Assembly: GCA_032158125.1 (NCBI GenBank)
Contig: JASKOT010000015.1
Coordinates: 124,001-188,000 of the forward strand
Length of the DNA: 64,000 nt
Origin: Papiliotrema nemorosa
Lineage: Eukaryota; Basidiomycota; Tremellomycetes; Tremellales; Rhynchogastremaceae
Direction of reading: 5' to 3'
The notes beneath the pieces are model-generated. The model was not told where the DNA came from. It worked only from the letters and a program-made list of their open reading frames with translations, and did not search any database. Shown here one piece after another: positions 1-11,188 of the stretch. The position numbers were made by a program, and so were the translations under genes. Numbering within the stretch: the stretch's first letter is position 1; every line of letters begins with the position of its first letter.

Positions 1-615
1 GACGATTCGGCGATAGACAGCGAGTCAGACTCCCTTTCTCCCCTCTCGAGCCCAGTACAAGCCACAAGATCCCTCTCAGCCACTCGATCAACCTCAGACG
101 CAAGCGAAAAGCCCTTTCCGTTATGTCTGCTATGTCTCGCACGACCACCGACAGCAGTCTTGTTGCCTTGTGAGTGAGTGATCAACATCTCCTGGCTGAC
201 GACAGGTTGTCATTTGAACCTATGCCATCTTTGCGCCCCACTCCTTCTATTGCGACATAGATCGGCCTCACAGCCTCCATCTCTATCGTCCTCGCCTTCT
301 GAAAACGTCACTTCTCCTACGGCATGCTCTGATGGGAGAACATGGAACAGCATTCTGGCTCGAGCAACGGCGTCTCATCCAAAGTCTCGGCGACTCAGTA
401 TGGGCGGATACGCACCACCAGAGACAGGCGTCAGTGGAGGAGAGATGTGCGGAGTGGATCTGCTAGCGAGTCAAGAGGAGTCCACCACAACTGGGATGAC
501 GGCAACGCTACAGCAAGATGGGCAGGTGAATCTGGGCTGCAGCGATGCCGGAGGAGCAAAATGCCTGATGTGTCGAGGAAGTGTAAAGGGGTGGCTGAGA
601 GTGTATACTGGATGA
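1..615 (+). CDS. RING-finger protein, C-terminal part (5' end outside window)
   Basis: Two exons are visible: 1-169 and 206-615, joined across a 36-nt intron (170-205, GTGAGT..CAG); together they read 192 residues and a stop. After a Ser-rich segment comes C-x2-C-x11-C-C-H-x3-C-x2-C, then a Ser/Thr-rich insertion of roughly 70 residues, then a final C-x2-C in the context CLMCRGSVKGWLRVYTG. This is a C3HC4 RING at the extreme C terminus, the form seen in many E3 ubiquitin ligases, with its last zinc ligands displaced by the insertion. The Cys/His pattern and splice are seen in the sequence; E3 activity is inferred from the family. Substrate and localisation cannot be read. The N-terminal part lies upstream of base 1. 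Confidence 0.75.
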
Positions 616-828
616 TATTGTCAATCTGACGTTCCGTAACGTGGTGCATATCTTTTCTCAACCTGTTGTAAAGTGTATGTACGGTCTCGTTGTGTGTAAG
701 TCTGCGACATGGTATTATCAGTCTATGCATATCGCGAATGTCTTGATCTGATACACATTATTTTCATCCGACCCAGATGGAGATGGGACCGGTGTATGAG
801 CGGGATATGACAAGGATGATCGGGATAT

Positions 829-1947
829 TTAGACGACGAGCTTGTTCTTGTTGCCCTTCTTCTCCGAGTCTGAACATCAGCATCGCCCGCTTGCACCTTC
901 TCCTACCTTTGTGACTCTCGAAAGTGATTTCACTTTGCAGCGAACCCGCGACGAGCTTTTGGTCCGGCTCGTATCCCAGCACGGGCGCCTTGAAATGTCG
1001 TCCAATGGTCATGATCCTCTTCATGAGCGGGTCCTCCTCTGTCAACGTCGTGTCTGGGGCATTTCTGGTCCAGATGGCGATACGGTAGAAGACTGGTCGA
1101 GCAGAGACAATCACACCAGTGACGAGATCTGACTGTGTAGGAACAGGTGTCTCGTCACCTTCCTTGGCTGGGGTCTCAAAGGTCTCTCCAATGGCCGCAA
1201 GCATCTACCGTCAGATGGATCGTGCAAATTGCACTCACGGTGTAGAGCCACATCTTATCGATTGCGCCCTTTGTCCTGTCTCGTGGCACTTGAATGGACC
1301 ACTTTCCTCCTACCCTGTTTGCTTCATCCTCCCATGCTGGCATGATGTTGTCCTGAATGTAAGCGACAACCATGGTGAAATTGGACTACATACCTTGAAG
1401 AGGTAGTAGTTGGCCTTTCCGGGCAGTTGGCTAGGCGGGACAATGTTGTTATACAGTCCCCAGAACTCCTCGACCGAGTCAAAAGCGACTACTTTACGGA
1501 TATCTGCCATCCATCCGCCTAGTTATCAGTCTAAGAGCATCTCAGGCACCAACTAACTCACCGTGGGCGATCTGAGGAGAAGCAGGGGTAGAGGCAGGAG
1601 TCTTCGGTAGATTTTTGGTGTTGGGCGAATCAAAGTATAATGTCCAGTTGGAATACAATGGGTGCTGGTTCATCAGCAAAGCCCATCTCAGAACGACCAG
1701 ACCCCACCTTGACGTTGAATTTGTCGGCATCGTCAAAGACGGTCTTTACTCTTCCATCATCTTCCTCTTCGTCTTCCCTGATCTCTCCATCTTCGAGTTC
1801 ACCAGATTTATCGTCGTCTCCATCACCATTGAGCTCCTTTGCGTCGGATGATGGGGAGGCAGGAGTAGAAAGGGAGGTTGCGGCGAGAGCCTCGGACAAG
1901 GTGTTGGCATTGGCCTTTTCAGCGGCAGGAGGGAGAGTCGAAGTCAT
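829..1947 (-). CDS. TIF45: Translation initiation factor eIF4E (mRNA cap-binding)
   Basis: eIF4E binds the m7G cap and recruits eIF4G. Six exons: 1708-1947, 1562-1664, 1394-1518, 1239-1352, 907-1204, 829-869. The N-terminal ~80 residues are acidic and disordered; the core then follows the family closely: HPLYSNWTLYF, VEEFWGLYNN (eIF4G face), MPAWEDEANRVGGKW (second cap tryptophan and the cap-contacting Glu), MWLYTMLAAIGETF, RIAIWTRN. The last 37-nt intron (870-906) yields a terminal KNKLVV, close to the KNRFVV end of animal eIF4E. The 3' splice site after AACTAG (intron 1519-1561) is preferred over one 15 nt further into the exon because only it retains the first cap-stacking tryptophan (GGWMADIRKVVAF). 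The start is the only suitable ATG ahead of the acidic leader. Confidence 0.93.
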
Positions 1948-2485
1948 GGTGGATGCTGTGTGAATGCGGAAGGATGTCTCGAGTGCGTGGGAGATAAGTC
2001 GTAAAAACGACTATGCGTTTGTAAGGGTCTTCGGTCGAGTCTTTGTCCGGGGGCGAAGACTTTGATCCAAGGCGGCTTTCCCGTCGATGTGGTGCCTTCT
2101 CTGATGGAAGACAAGCGTTTGCTGTGATATCACCGGATACTATACAGTTTCCTGTACGTTTTAGACGTCTTATGCGAGGGAGATGAATGTCACAAGACGT
2201 GTAGTATAAATGTCGAGTAATGGTAGAAGGAAAGATCCCTTGTTCTCGTCTCAAATTCGCCTTTTGGCTGCTGCCAAAATGTCACGTGGCATTCCGACAT
2301 GAGGCGAAAGGTGGCAATGCCTGTTGCTCGTTCCCTTCTTGCACCCCGTTCGACTCCTGTGGGCTCAAAGGATGCATGGGTAAAGCGCTGATCAATGGCG
2401 AAACATGGATACATACATGCTGAAGCAATCACAGGCTAATCACTGGAAGAGAGGTGCCTGCCTATGCCATTCACCTTGTCCCCTC
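1948..2485. other. Divergent promoter region between eIF4E and a four-TM protein gene
   Basis: 538 bp between two genes read outward. It contains no ORF that looks coding on either strand, no tRNA and no repeat. An upstream in-frame ATG at 2405 could extend the four-TM protein by 27 residues, but that extension has no recognisable character. Confidence 0.5.
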
Positions 2486-3214
2486 ATGAGCAAATCCTCC
2501 CATACCAGAGACCCATCGAGGTCGACATGGCGTACCATCACTTGGCTCTTGCTCGTCCTCCTTCCATTGGCTATAGCGGCGATCCTGGGCTGCGCAGGTT
2601 TCGCCACACTGCCAGTCTTCAAGCTAGATCAGAATGGTCTGATTTACAGGATTAGCTCAAAGAAGTACACTACCAACAATGGGGCAGCGCCGTAAGTTCA
2701 GAGACTCTCGGTGTGTGGCGCTGATCTGATTCAAAGGGCGAAGGAAGAGTACGCATATGCTGCGCCTGAGCATTGGCCGAAACCGATTCACGACGTTTCG
2801 CTGTGGTTGCTCTTCCATATGATCCTGGCCATCTTGCTCGTTGTCTACGTGGTCGTTCTGCTCGGATCCATGGCCTTGTCGCAGTTTCGTAAAGATAAAT
2901 ATGAGGCCATTGTTAAGCCCGTATGGTGGACGCTGCTCCCCGCTGTCTTGCTGGCGGCATTATCAATCGGTCTTGGGGCGCGAGACGCAGTCTTCTGGGG
3001 TCAAGGCGGTGAAGGGTTTGGACCGACTAAATCGCTAGGCTATGCGTGAGTGACGTTGGTGGTCAGTGCTGATCTTAGGGCTGTCGTTGGAACTATGCTA
3101 CTCGGCGTCTTTTGGCTGGCAGCGTTGGCTTTTGCGCGCACGTTGCCCCGCTCTCCAGCCACCAAATACACCTCGGATTCCTACCCCCGAGGCAAGAAGC
3201 GGGGCTACCGGTGA
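2486..3214 (+). CDS. Small four-TM membrane protein, uncharacterised
   Basis: Exons 2486-2691, 2737-3045 and 3079-3214 encode 216 residues. Four hydrophobic helices are evident: TWLLLVLLPLAIAAILG, WLLFHMILAILLVVYVVVLLG, WWTLLPAVLLAALSIGL and GTMLLGVFWLAALAFA, with a large extracytosolic or lumenal-type loop between the first two and a basic C-terminal tail (PRGKKRGYR). The arrangement resembles small tetraspan or claudin/SUR7-like fungal proteins, but I see no diagnostic motif such as SUR7's loop signature, so no family is assigned. Introns have consensus GTAAGT and GTGAGT 5' sites. The start at 2486 is chosen because the basic N terminus then leads directly into the first helix. Confidence 0.7.
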
Positions 3215-3446
3215 GAACACCCTACAGGATCAGTAGAGGTTCGAAGGAGGCTGGATACTTCGAAGCGGCGTCGAGGTATGAATCGATGCATGAGTACACC
3301 GCGGCAAACTGGAGTCTGCTCGATCTGTTCATGGCATCTCAGCGTGCAACCTTAACGAGGATAAGGAAGAGATACGAGTGAATAGTAGAATACAAACGAG
3401 CAGCCTGCAATCCTGCAGCACAGGAGTATCGCGACCTTGTCAAGGT

Positions 3447-4315
3447 CTATTCTTCCTGTTCCGTCTCAAACTTGTGTTTGCCCATTCGCTCATATTGCGT
3501 GACTCCTTGTCCGGATCCTGTCACTCCCACTAAACTGTCAGCAGATGAACTCTAGGGCCGGCTCACCTCTTCCGTAGATATTATCAGGCGTTCTGAACAC
3601 CGACTTGCCTTCCAGCCTGTCCATCAGCAACCTGCATCGGCGTCGCACTGGACTCACCCTGAAATATGGATACCCTTCTTTTGCGCCTTTTTCCCAAACT
3701 TGTCCCAAGCCGACTTCTTCTCCTTTGTATCGTCAGACCTCGTCTTTTGAGTCTCCATCCATTTCTCTCCCTTCTTCTTCTTCTTCTCCTTTTCCCTCTC
3801 TGTCAACTCTGCCGGTCTCTTTTGAGGTTTCGGGATCGGTGCGTGTGGATCATGCGGTTTGAGTGAAGACAACGGGACATTGGTCGATGAGGCGTACCCC
3901 TTGAACGTGATTGTATACAGAGGAGATTCCTGGGATCCCGTCACAGCATTGATCTTAGCCGGATAGCTGTCTATCAGCGCTTACTCAGTGGTCGGGTTTG
4001 GTTGATGACTTACAACTTTCCATCCTTGTACTTTGCCATACAATCCATACCCGCCTTGTACGGCCCCACATCCTGCCAATTAGACTCTTTCGCTTTTCCT
4101 TTACCCTTATCAGAAGTACTCGTTGATTTCGCCGCAGACGCTCCACTACCGCTAGCCCCGGCAGGTTTGGATTTCTCGATGGCTGTTTGTGTGAGATCGA
4201 TCAATTCGAGCAGCTCCGTTTTGAGTTTGAGGAAATCGGCATTGGAAGGATCGGCTTCCAAGGAGAGGTTGACCAGGGCGAGTTGGTCTTTGGCCGTTTG
4301 AAGTTCCGATTGCAT
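3447..4315 (-). CDS. Survival-motor-neuron-related splicing factor 30 (SPF30/SMNDC1) homologue
   Basis: Four exons (4014-4315, 3658-3966, 3567-3616, 3447-3529) give 247 residues. An N-terminal coiled-coil (MQSELQTAKDQLALVNLSLE) is followed by a Ser/Lys linker, then a Tudor domain beginning at about residue 85 (MDCMAKYKDGKFYPAKINAV), a Lys-rich helix, and the C-terminal signature VFRTPDNIYGRVGVTGSG, the SPF30 counterpart of FKTPENVNGRVGVGTCG. SPF30 is a nuclear factor needed for assembly of the mature spliceosome; Tudor domains of this group read symmetrically dimethylated arginine. The two small 3' exons were placed by this conserved tail. Presence fits an intron-rich genome. Confidence 0.9.
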
Positions 4316-4822
4316 GGTCCTTGGTGTCGGAGAAGTGGAGGAAGGATCTCGCGATGAAAGACAACAGAAGACAGTGAGTGATTGAGAAATTGGTTCCGTC
4401 GGCTTGTGGCTCGCAACGCTTTCCTGCTTACAGAGCCAGGGATATGAGACGGTAGGCAGGGAGAGATACAGACTGAGTCGAGTTGCATAAAAGAACTCAA
4501 ACGACAGCATTCTTCTATCATCGTGCTTTCAGCACGCTGCATACAGCCGCGAATCGGATCCTTGTCGGGGGAGTTTACGGTCACTTCCCCTCTGGCGACC
4601 TTCGTGACTTGTGGAAGACGACATCTCTAGGCGCAGCTTCGCCAGGTAGCTTTCGTGTAGTACTGGGCACAAAATATCATGAAGCTGTCTACATTTGGGG
4701 CCGAACGAGTATGAAACGCAATGGTACGAGGTGTAAAGGCCAATTCGGATCCCAGGTCCTGTCTTTAAACAGGTATATGAACAGTCTGCTCGGGGCGAAA
4801 AATCGTGCTCGCAGCGTGCATT
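4316..4822. other. Intergenic spacer upstream of tRNA-Asn
   Basis: About 500 bp between the SPF30 start and the tRNA. Only short overlapping ORFs on both strands, none with recognisable protein character. It presumably holds the SPF30 promoter. Confidence 0.4.
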
Positions 4823-4915
4823 TGACCTAGAGCTCCGCCGGTAGAGCGTTCGACTGTTAGTTTCCGACAACGATTCCGGCATCGAAAGGTCCTGAGTTCG
4901 AGACTCAGTGGGTCA
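4823..4915 (+). tRNA. tRNA-Asn (anticodon GTT) with a 21-nt intron
   Basis: A full cloverleaf can be drawn: acceptor TGACCTA (4823-4829) with TGGGTCA (4909-4915), D arm GCTC/GAGC, anticodon stem TTCGA (4849-4853) with TCGAA (4882-4886), loop CTGTTA, 5-base variable region, T stem CTGAG/CTCAG around TTCGAGA. The anticodon GTT is at 4856-4858. An intron (4860-4880) sits one base 3' of the anticodon as in all eukaryotic nuclear tRNA introns, and contains AAC able to pair with the anticodon. The stem TTCGA-CTGTTA matches other eukaryotic tRNA-Asn. Discriminator is G4916; a T run follows at 4922-4927. Position 8 reads G instead of the nearly invariant T. Confidence 0.85.
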
Positions 4916-5149
4916 GAAGTTTGTTTTTACTCCCGACTTGGCCATGGAGGGGTGTGTCATGCCTGTCCTCTCCTCAGTGCAGACCTCAGAAGACGCCTGA
5001 GCGCATCATGGGCTTCTTGCACCATTCAGCTTCTGTGCTGTGAAGAGTTCACTCAAATCCTGCATCAACATATGAAGGCTCCTCGCCACTCTTTCCAAAC
5101 TGCTGGCACCGTTAGTCTGCCCCTATGACTGCTCTTGGGTGTACTGCCC

Positions 5150-5936
5150 CTAAGCGCCCGTTATGACGGAGGCATGTTTGATGATCGCCCCAGTCCCCTC
5201 GATCAGTAAGTCCGTCACAAAAGTCATCTCGTTTATGGCCAACTGCGTATCAAACTTCTGATACTGGTCTTCAGTTCCGGGGAAGGTCACATCCGCAGTG
5301 TGCACTTCGATTGCATTGGCCGGGTTCAAGCAAGCTGCCTCAGTGATGTTCAGGGAGACCGCCTCTGTGAGATTTGAGCAGTCCACCTCTGTGGATTTGG
5401 TCTTGTCAGAGTCTTCTTTGGAGTTGGAGAGAGCGGTAATAGCCATATCATAGAATCGGTGTATCAAATTTACCGATTCACTCGGTAGAAGCATCGCAGT
5501 AAGAGTAGTGAAGTCAGGAGAGTCACCTCCTATTCTCGCTCTCACCAGGCCTGGGCTCAGCAACCGCGTATGGAGGTCGATTGGTAACAAACGTGCTCTG
5601 TGTTTCCTGGAGCAAGATTCTATCCGGCAACTGGGCTTTGGTCAAGTCTGCATCGACGATCAGTCCTGCAAGTGCCGTGCCGAGGGATGTCAAGCGTTGC
5701 TTATGCCAAGCATCACCTTGATGGTCCCTCAGGCAGTCGGCCCAATCGACCATATCCTTACGTACTCTCAAGGACAAAAGTGACACACGAGTCATTAGCG
5801 ACTTCAACATCTTTGAAATCTCTTTCAATCTCTCAGCCATCTTGGATTCACCCCCTGACCCCTCCTGTAGGTTCTTCCGAAGCGTATAGCACATTCTCGT
5901 AGCTGGATCGGCGCTTGGGTCGACTACTAGATACAT
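5150..5936 (-). CDS. Hypothetical protein, possible two-exon gene
   Basis: Two long overlapping minus-strand reading frames can be joined by one intron. The best-phased model is exon 5593-5936, intron 5481-5592 (GTTTGT..GAG, 112 nt) and exon 5150-5480, giving 224 residues. The intron is longer and its 5' site weaker than its neighbours'; a 16-nt alternative is too short to splice. The N-terminal half is helical and basic (MAERLKEISKMLKSLM), the C-terminal half acidic and polar. I recognise no domain. It might be a lineage-specific gene or a degenerate one. Confidence 0.4.
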
Positions 5937-6000
5937 GCTCGTTCCTCGCTGCTATCCTTGACTGCTACTTTACTGGCTTTGAACTTCGTGTAGTGGCTAA

Positions 6001-7693
6001 CTACATCACCTTTTCGGCCCAATCCGCAACCTTGGACAACTGCGGGAAGCCCTTCTCGACGGCTGGTTTCTCACTGCAACGTCAGCACCGAGCGTACCTA
6101 GGTGACATGCGTATGACTCACCTGGCCTTGGTCTCGACAAATACCTTGATGACACCGGCGTATCGCTCGTCAAACTTTCTGTAGAGCTCGGGGAAATCGT
6201 CAATGGCCACTCGGTGAGAGACCAAAGCCGACACATCGAATTTGCCAGTCATAATGTAGTCGTGCAAGATTTCTTGCCAGTATAGGTGGACTGGAGCTTG
6301 ACCATTGCCGATGAATCGGACTCCCTTCTCCATGAGCGCACCAATGTTGAAGTGATTGGTGTATCCAGCGTAGGCGGCAATGAGACCACATCGACCAAAC
6401 TTCTTAACGAGGAAGATCATCTCGTTGGAGGTCTCGGGAACATCGGTCTCGAGCATGAGCTTCTTCTCGACCTTGTGAAGCAACGTCTTTGGCTCGTGGA
6501 AGGTCGTGGCGTCGATAGCGACTGATGATGAGCTATGGAAGATGTGTCAGGCGTTCAGCACTCACCATCAAGACCCTCTGGGCATTGCTCCTGGATAAAC
6601 TTGGTTGTCGTAACTTCCTTGAAGTTGACAGTAACGACCTTTCCGTGGCCAAACTTCTCGGCAAGTGCGAGTCGCATAGGAACCGAATCGACAACGAAGA
6701 CCTTGGATGCTCCCTTGAGCAAAGCCCATTGCACACAGGCGAGCTAATGGTTGGTATCACTCCCAGCGAGGATAATCAGGAAGACTCACACCAATCGGTC
6801 CCAAACCCCAGATTCCGACCACATCGCCCTCCTCCACTCGAGTATCGACGACGGCGTGGTAAGAAGTAGGCAAGACGTCGGAAAGATCTATAGATCAGCT
6901 TTGAGGAACCTCGTCACATTGTGCAACCATACAGATAACTTCCTCGTCTGCAAATTAGCATTCGACCAATTTTCAAACGCTATACACACCAGCGACTCCG
7001 GGAGGAACTTTGAGACAGTTGACCTCCCCAAAGGGGATTCTGACATACTCCGCTTGCCCACCTGGGTATCCTCCGGTCAAATGTCCGTATCCCAAGAATC
7101 CAGCATCTCGCTGTCCGTACATGCTTGCCATCAAGCTCGAGTTGTTGGTTCGGTCGCACATGGATGAAAACTTCTTTTGACAGTACTTGCAAGTTCCGCA
7201 GGCAATCTGGAACGAGACGACGACCTTGTCTCCTGGTTTGAGGGTGGTAACTTCTGGTCCGACTCGGTCAATCAGACCCCTAGCGAGTCAGCCGTTGCTC
7301 CTGTTGATTTGCACAGTAAAGAGGACTCACATGAACTCGTGGCCCAAAATGTCTCCCTTTTGCATACCAAGCATCTCCGAGTGGTACAAGTGAAGGTCGC
7401 TTCCACAGATGGTGGTTCCGGTCGTTCGGATGATGACATCCTTGGGGTCGGAAATGTCAGGAATGGGGGCATCGACCATCCTAACATCTTCACTACCAAA
7501 CCAAGCCAAAGCTCGCATAGTCTCGCCGCCCTCTCGGTGCTTGTACTCTGGGCCCACTGCCGCTGAAGCATGTCAGCATCATCCAGCAAGGCGGTTTCGA
7601 CGTGAGGTTGCCGAGGTTCGAGACAGATGAGGTGGAATGCTCACTCTTGACAGGGCCCATGTAGTCTTGGACTGCGTTTGCTGCTGCTTGCAT
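6001..7693 (-). CDS. Zinc-dependent alcohol dehydrogenase, formaldehyde-dehydrogenase-like subgroup
   Basis: Eight exons (7645-7693, 7331-7562, 6990-7279, 6933-6947, 6790-6887, 6566-6743, 6122-6521, 6001-6073) give 444 residues. Catalytic-zinc ligands occur in TTICGSDLHLYH and GDILGHEFMG; the structural zinc knuckle is CGTCKYCQKKFSSMC; GIWGLGPIG is the Rossmann nucleotide loop. Overall order matches the medium-chain ADH branch that includes glutathione-independent formaldehyde dehydrogenases, which oxidise formaldehyde or small alcohols with NAD. The fourth exon is only 15 nt and supplies the codons leading into YLSDVLPTSYH, a family hallmark. The C terminus carries a ~25-residue tail beyond the core. 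It lies immediately downstream of the Zn2Cys6 factor on the same strand, which suggests but does not prove co-regulation. Cytosolic location is inferred because no targeting signal is evident. Confidence 0.92.
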
Positions 7694-7904
7694 CTTGCCT
7701 TGTGTTATCGATCCAAACAGAAATGAGAGTTGATCAATGAAAGTTGTACGATAGTATCCATGGACGATCTTTGTCTAGGGTGGTCAGCGGGGTTGATTCC
7801 AGTGAAGTGCGCGTCATTCAAGCTTACATGCAGGATTACGTCATCTTACAGTATTCGCCACCCGATCCCAGCATTCTGGTCCGGCAATCTCGGCCACTGC
7901 CAGG

Positions 7905-10733
7905 CTAGAAGAGCGTCGACCATGCATTCGTGATTCCAGTCTGGTCCTGGCCGGTGGCAGCAAGCATGTGCTCAATGTCCGAAACGATGGAGCTGGGGTC
8001 ATAGCCGAATCCACTGACCACGCCGGTGTCCCAGTCGAGATTTCCCTGCTCGACGTGGGTATTGCTTCCGACATTCGAGTCGAACCCCCACCATTGCAGT
8101 GTGCTGAGGCCATTGCCCATGGTAGCGAACGGATTGTTGACCTCCTCAGTAGCATCGGCGCCCTCCTTAACTTGATTCTCAGCATGCGACTGAGCGGCGG
8201 TTTTGTTCGTCGCGGCAGTCGGTATAGCCGGGAAGACGCGGGATAGCAGTGTGGAGAGATGGTACGAGACATGCTTGTCGTCCGGACTGGCTTTGCGAAG
8301 CGAGTCGATCAGTTGATACTGCAAGTCGACAATCTCTTGTTCCGGCTGGCCGACAGCACCAAGCGAGACCGCTTTCATGAGGAAGACGCTTGCAAATACC
8401 TGTCGTTCAGCGCATCAATTGCGTCCACTTACCAAACGGAGGAAGATGCGGCATGGGCAGTATCGGAGTACACCCTTCTCTTGCATTGCCACGCCGCACT
8501 TGACCAAACTGACAGCAGCATCAACTGCCTCGATCACGAACGATCCCTCGGCCAGTCGAATGACACTCGTCGAGAACAATCGCTCCGGCTGCAGATCTTT
8601 CGAGAACTGCCTGGATCAGAATGAAGACATTAAAGCGAGGGCTGAACTCACCCGGTGCCGACGGAACAGCCTGTCTTGAGCCGCTCGCATAGCTATTGAG
8701 TTTCCGTATAACCTGACATAGTCATATTCGATCCTCCACCTGATCTCTGTCAACTCGTCCTCCGTGAACGTTTCTCCTTCCGAGTCAAAGACGGATGAGG
8801 TTGGCAAATCAGCCATTTGATTCTCCCAGGTGTGATCCAGTTCAGGCTTGAGTCTATGGAGAGTTGTTTCGTATCGGCCCGTCTTGATGAGCTCGGCGGT
8901 GGTGTCTGGTGTAGCGTAGAGCATTTCCTGCAAGAGACCGATAGTCTATCTGTCAGTGCTGCGCATGAATCGGTCAGCGTATAAACTCACATGGGTCATT
9001 TGAGCAACACCCATCGGCTCTCTCCACTTGTTGGCAGCGAGAAAGTACGGAAACGTATCGTCCCCTTCTTTCTTGGTGAACATGCAAGCTGTATCCCACC
9101 ACGACATGGACATTTCTGCTCACATTAGCGTTTCAAACACGAGTCAAATTTTCAATTTCATGACTGACTCGCTGAGGGAGTCAGTATCGCTTCTCAAACG
9201 CGCAGCACAGCGAGATACTCACCTTGAACAAGGGTTGCTCTGTTGAGTCTGACTGATGCACTGCGTAGTCAGTTGTCCGGTGGCATGTCTACCTTTCTTC
9301 AACTTACTGTCTATCTGCAGAAAGACACCCTGAAACGCTCAGCCAGAGCTGTAGGACGAGTGGGCGACTCACAGATCCAAGTATTATGACGCCGATGGCT
9401 GATCCAGTCTGACGGCCCATCTTCAACGTATGTCTTCTCGTTCTGTAGATCCAGCTCCAGAGCTATACGCACAGCCTATATCGTCAGACTGGACCTCGCG
9501 CATGGTACAGATGTGAGAGGCGCTCACCAGACCGATCAACGTCCAAGACAAGTCATCGTAAACCTTGCAAGGATTAGATTCTTTCCCAGCCATGGGTTCT
9601 GGTAGTGCTGCATCAACCAGATATTGCTGCCTAGGTGGCCATTCGCTCAAAATAAGCAGGGCTTCAACAGTTCCAATAGTTCTCGACGAGGTTCTGCAGT
9701 CAGCCTGAGCAATACAGCAACATATCGGTGAGAGCTCACTCGCCCATCGTGATGAATCCTATCCGTTGCATTAGCCATCCGACAATCTTGCCCTGTATGA
9801 TCCGGGATCGTAAGGGTTCTGTCATATCAAAAGAAACGCCCATGTCGAGATACCGAGCTGCGGTGACTATCATCACAGCTAACAAAATCGGTTCGCGTAG
9901 GAGAGTCGCAAAGTGAGATGGTTGAAAGAGTTGTATAGGGACGAGCGGGTGAGTTGGGTTGATCTTTTCTGCGTAGCTATTGATGAGCTATTCGAGGCCA
10001 TTCCACTCGGAGGCAAACTCACAATTGAAGAAGTATTGTAGCTTCGTCGGCCGTCAAAAGGCCATCACGAACTGGTATCCAGCGGTTCCATCTTCCAGGT
10101 TCGAGAATAGGTTCGCTCTCCATCGACGCATTGTCCCTGGTTCGATCATCTTCGTCCTCGACCGCTGCAGCGAGGATACGCAGGGCGTCTGCGGGATTCT
10201 CCAGTGCTTCTCCGCGTGCAAATTGAAATTCTGGGTTGGTACCGTTGGGAGTGGTCCCGGCGGTCCTTGACTGCTTGGAGGATGAAGAGTATGCTTGAGC
10301 GGGGATTGATGGGGTGTAGTTGGACACCGACAGCAGAGGTTGCTGGAATGACTTGTGCGTTGCGGAGGGTAATGTTGATCCGTTGCTGCGATGCGTTAGA
10401 TGATGCCGTCCCACCCACCTCCCAAACTCACCTAGGCCCAGTTCGAGCTGCCCCTATCCTCGAGCCGCTTGCAGCAAGCCCATCACGCTCACGACGCTTG
10501 CCCAAGACCGACCCAGTGCTACACTCATTCCCCTTTTGATACACGCCCACAAACACACACTCTCTTCCTGTCCTCTTGCACCGTTTACAAGGCGGGTCAT
10601 CGGGCGCATCGGGATCGCCCAAGTCGCACCGAAGTTTAGCGGTTCGGCAGGGCCGACATGCTTGATATGTTCTCTTATGTGAAGGTGTGCTCCGCGGTTC
10701 AACCTTGGAAGAGCTCGATGATAGATCTGCCAT
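7905..10733 (-). CDS. Zn(II)2Cys6 fungal transcription factor
   Basis: Eleven exons (10432-10733, 10023-10385, 9740-9976, 9528-9693, 9373-9475, 9308-9329, 9223-9260, 8991-9115, 8652-8945, 8433-8606, 7905-8399) give 772 residues. Near the N terminus (about residues 26-61) is a binuclear zinc cluster C-x2-C-x6-C-x12-C-x2-C-x6-C, beginning ACRPCRTAKLRC. The centre has the fungal middle-homology features: LLTADEATILLQFYAEKINP, then ALLILSEWPP, LAVRIALELDL and TWIWCLSADRHASVRL. Such proteins are nuclear activators or repressors of metabolic genes binding CGG-type sites. Exons of 22 and 38 nt were placed by phase and by the family motif. It starts 455 bp from, and divergent to, an FAD amine oxidase gene, a common arrangement for a pathway-specific regulator. 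Confidence 0.92.
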
Positions 10734-11188
10734 CTGTGCTGCTGCCAGTCGCGTCGAGATGAGACGAGGAGAATGTTAGAAGCAGCGAAAAAGGGCAGAA
10801 ATAATGCAAGAAATGATCATCCCGACGAAAGTCGGCCAGCCAGACAGACAATGCCGTCGTCCTTTCAACCCTCCTCTTTCACTCTTGTTCTTTCGAAGCA
10901 CTCAAGCTTATCCATCAAGAGATCCTCAGGAGCTTTAGGTGCTCTAGGTACACGCACTTCTGCAATCACTTCATGTTCCACCTGGACACCCTCAGACTGA
11001 TCGACATGACCGGCCAAGGGGGGTTCTTCCGACGTTCCCCGAAGCCTTCCGTTTGGCTTCACACGACCGAAACACACACAAAAGACACGGTGCTCATCAT
11101 CCCTTCTTCATGATCCCACTGACAGGTTTATAGGTGCATGCATCCACACGTTCGTTCTTGCGGATTCCCTCTCTCTCACTTATCCAGA
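10734..11188. promoter_or_regulatory. Shared promoter of the Zn2Cys6 factor and the FAD oxidase
   Basis: 455 bp lie between two outward-reading start codons, so both promoters must sit here. No clear TATA box or paired CGG element stood out by eye, and short ORFs inside look non-coding. Confidence 0.5.

Noticed and set aside
1630..1947. Unspliced 105-residue protein at the eIF4E 5' end
   Set aside because: It reads through a consensus intron; splicing at 1707/1665 restores the eIF4E core.
5523..5592. 16- or 19-nt intron joining the two halves of the hypothetical gene
   Set aside because: Phases would work but such introns are below the size a spliceosome can remove; the 112-nt alternative was preferred.
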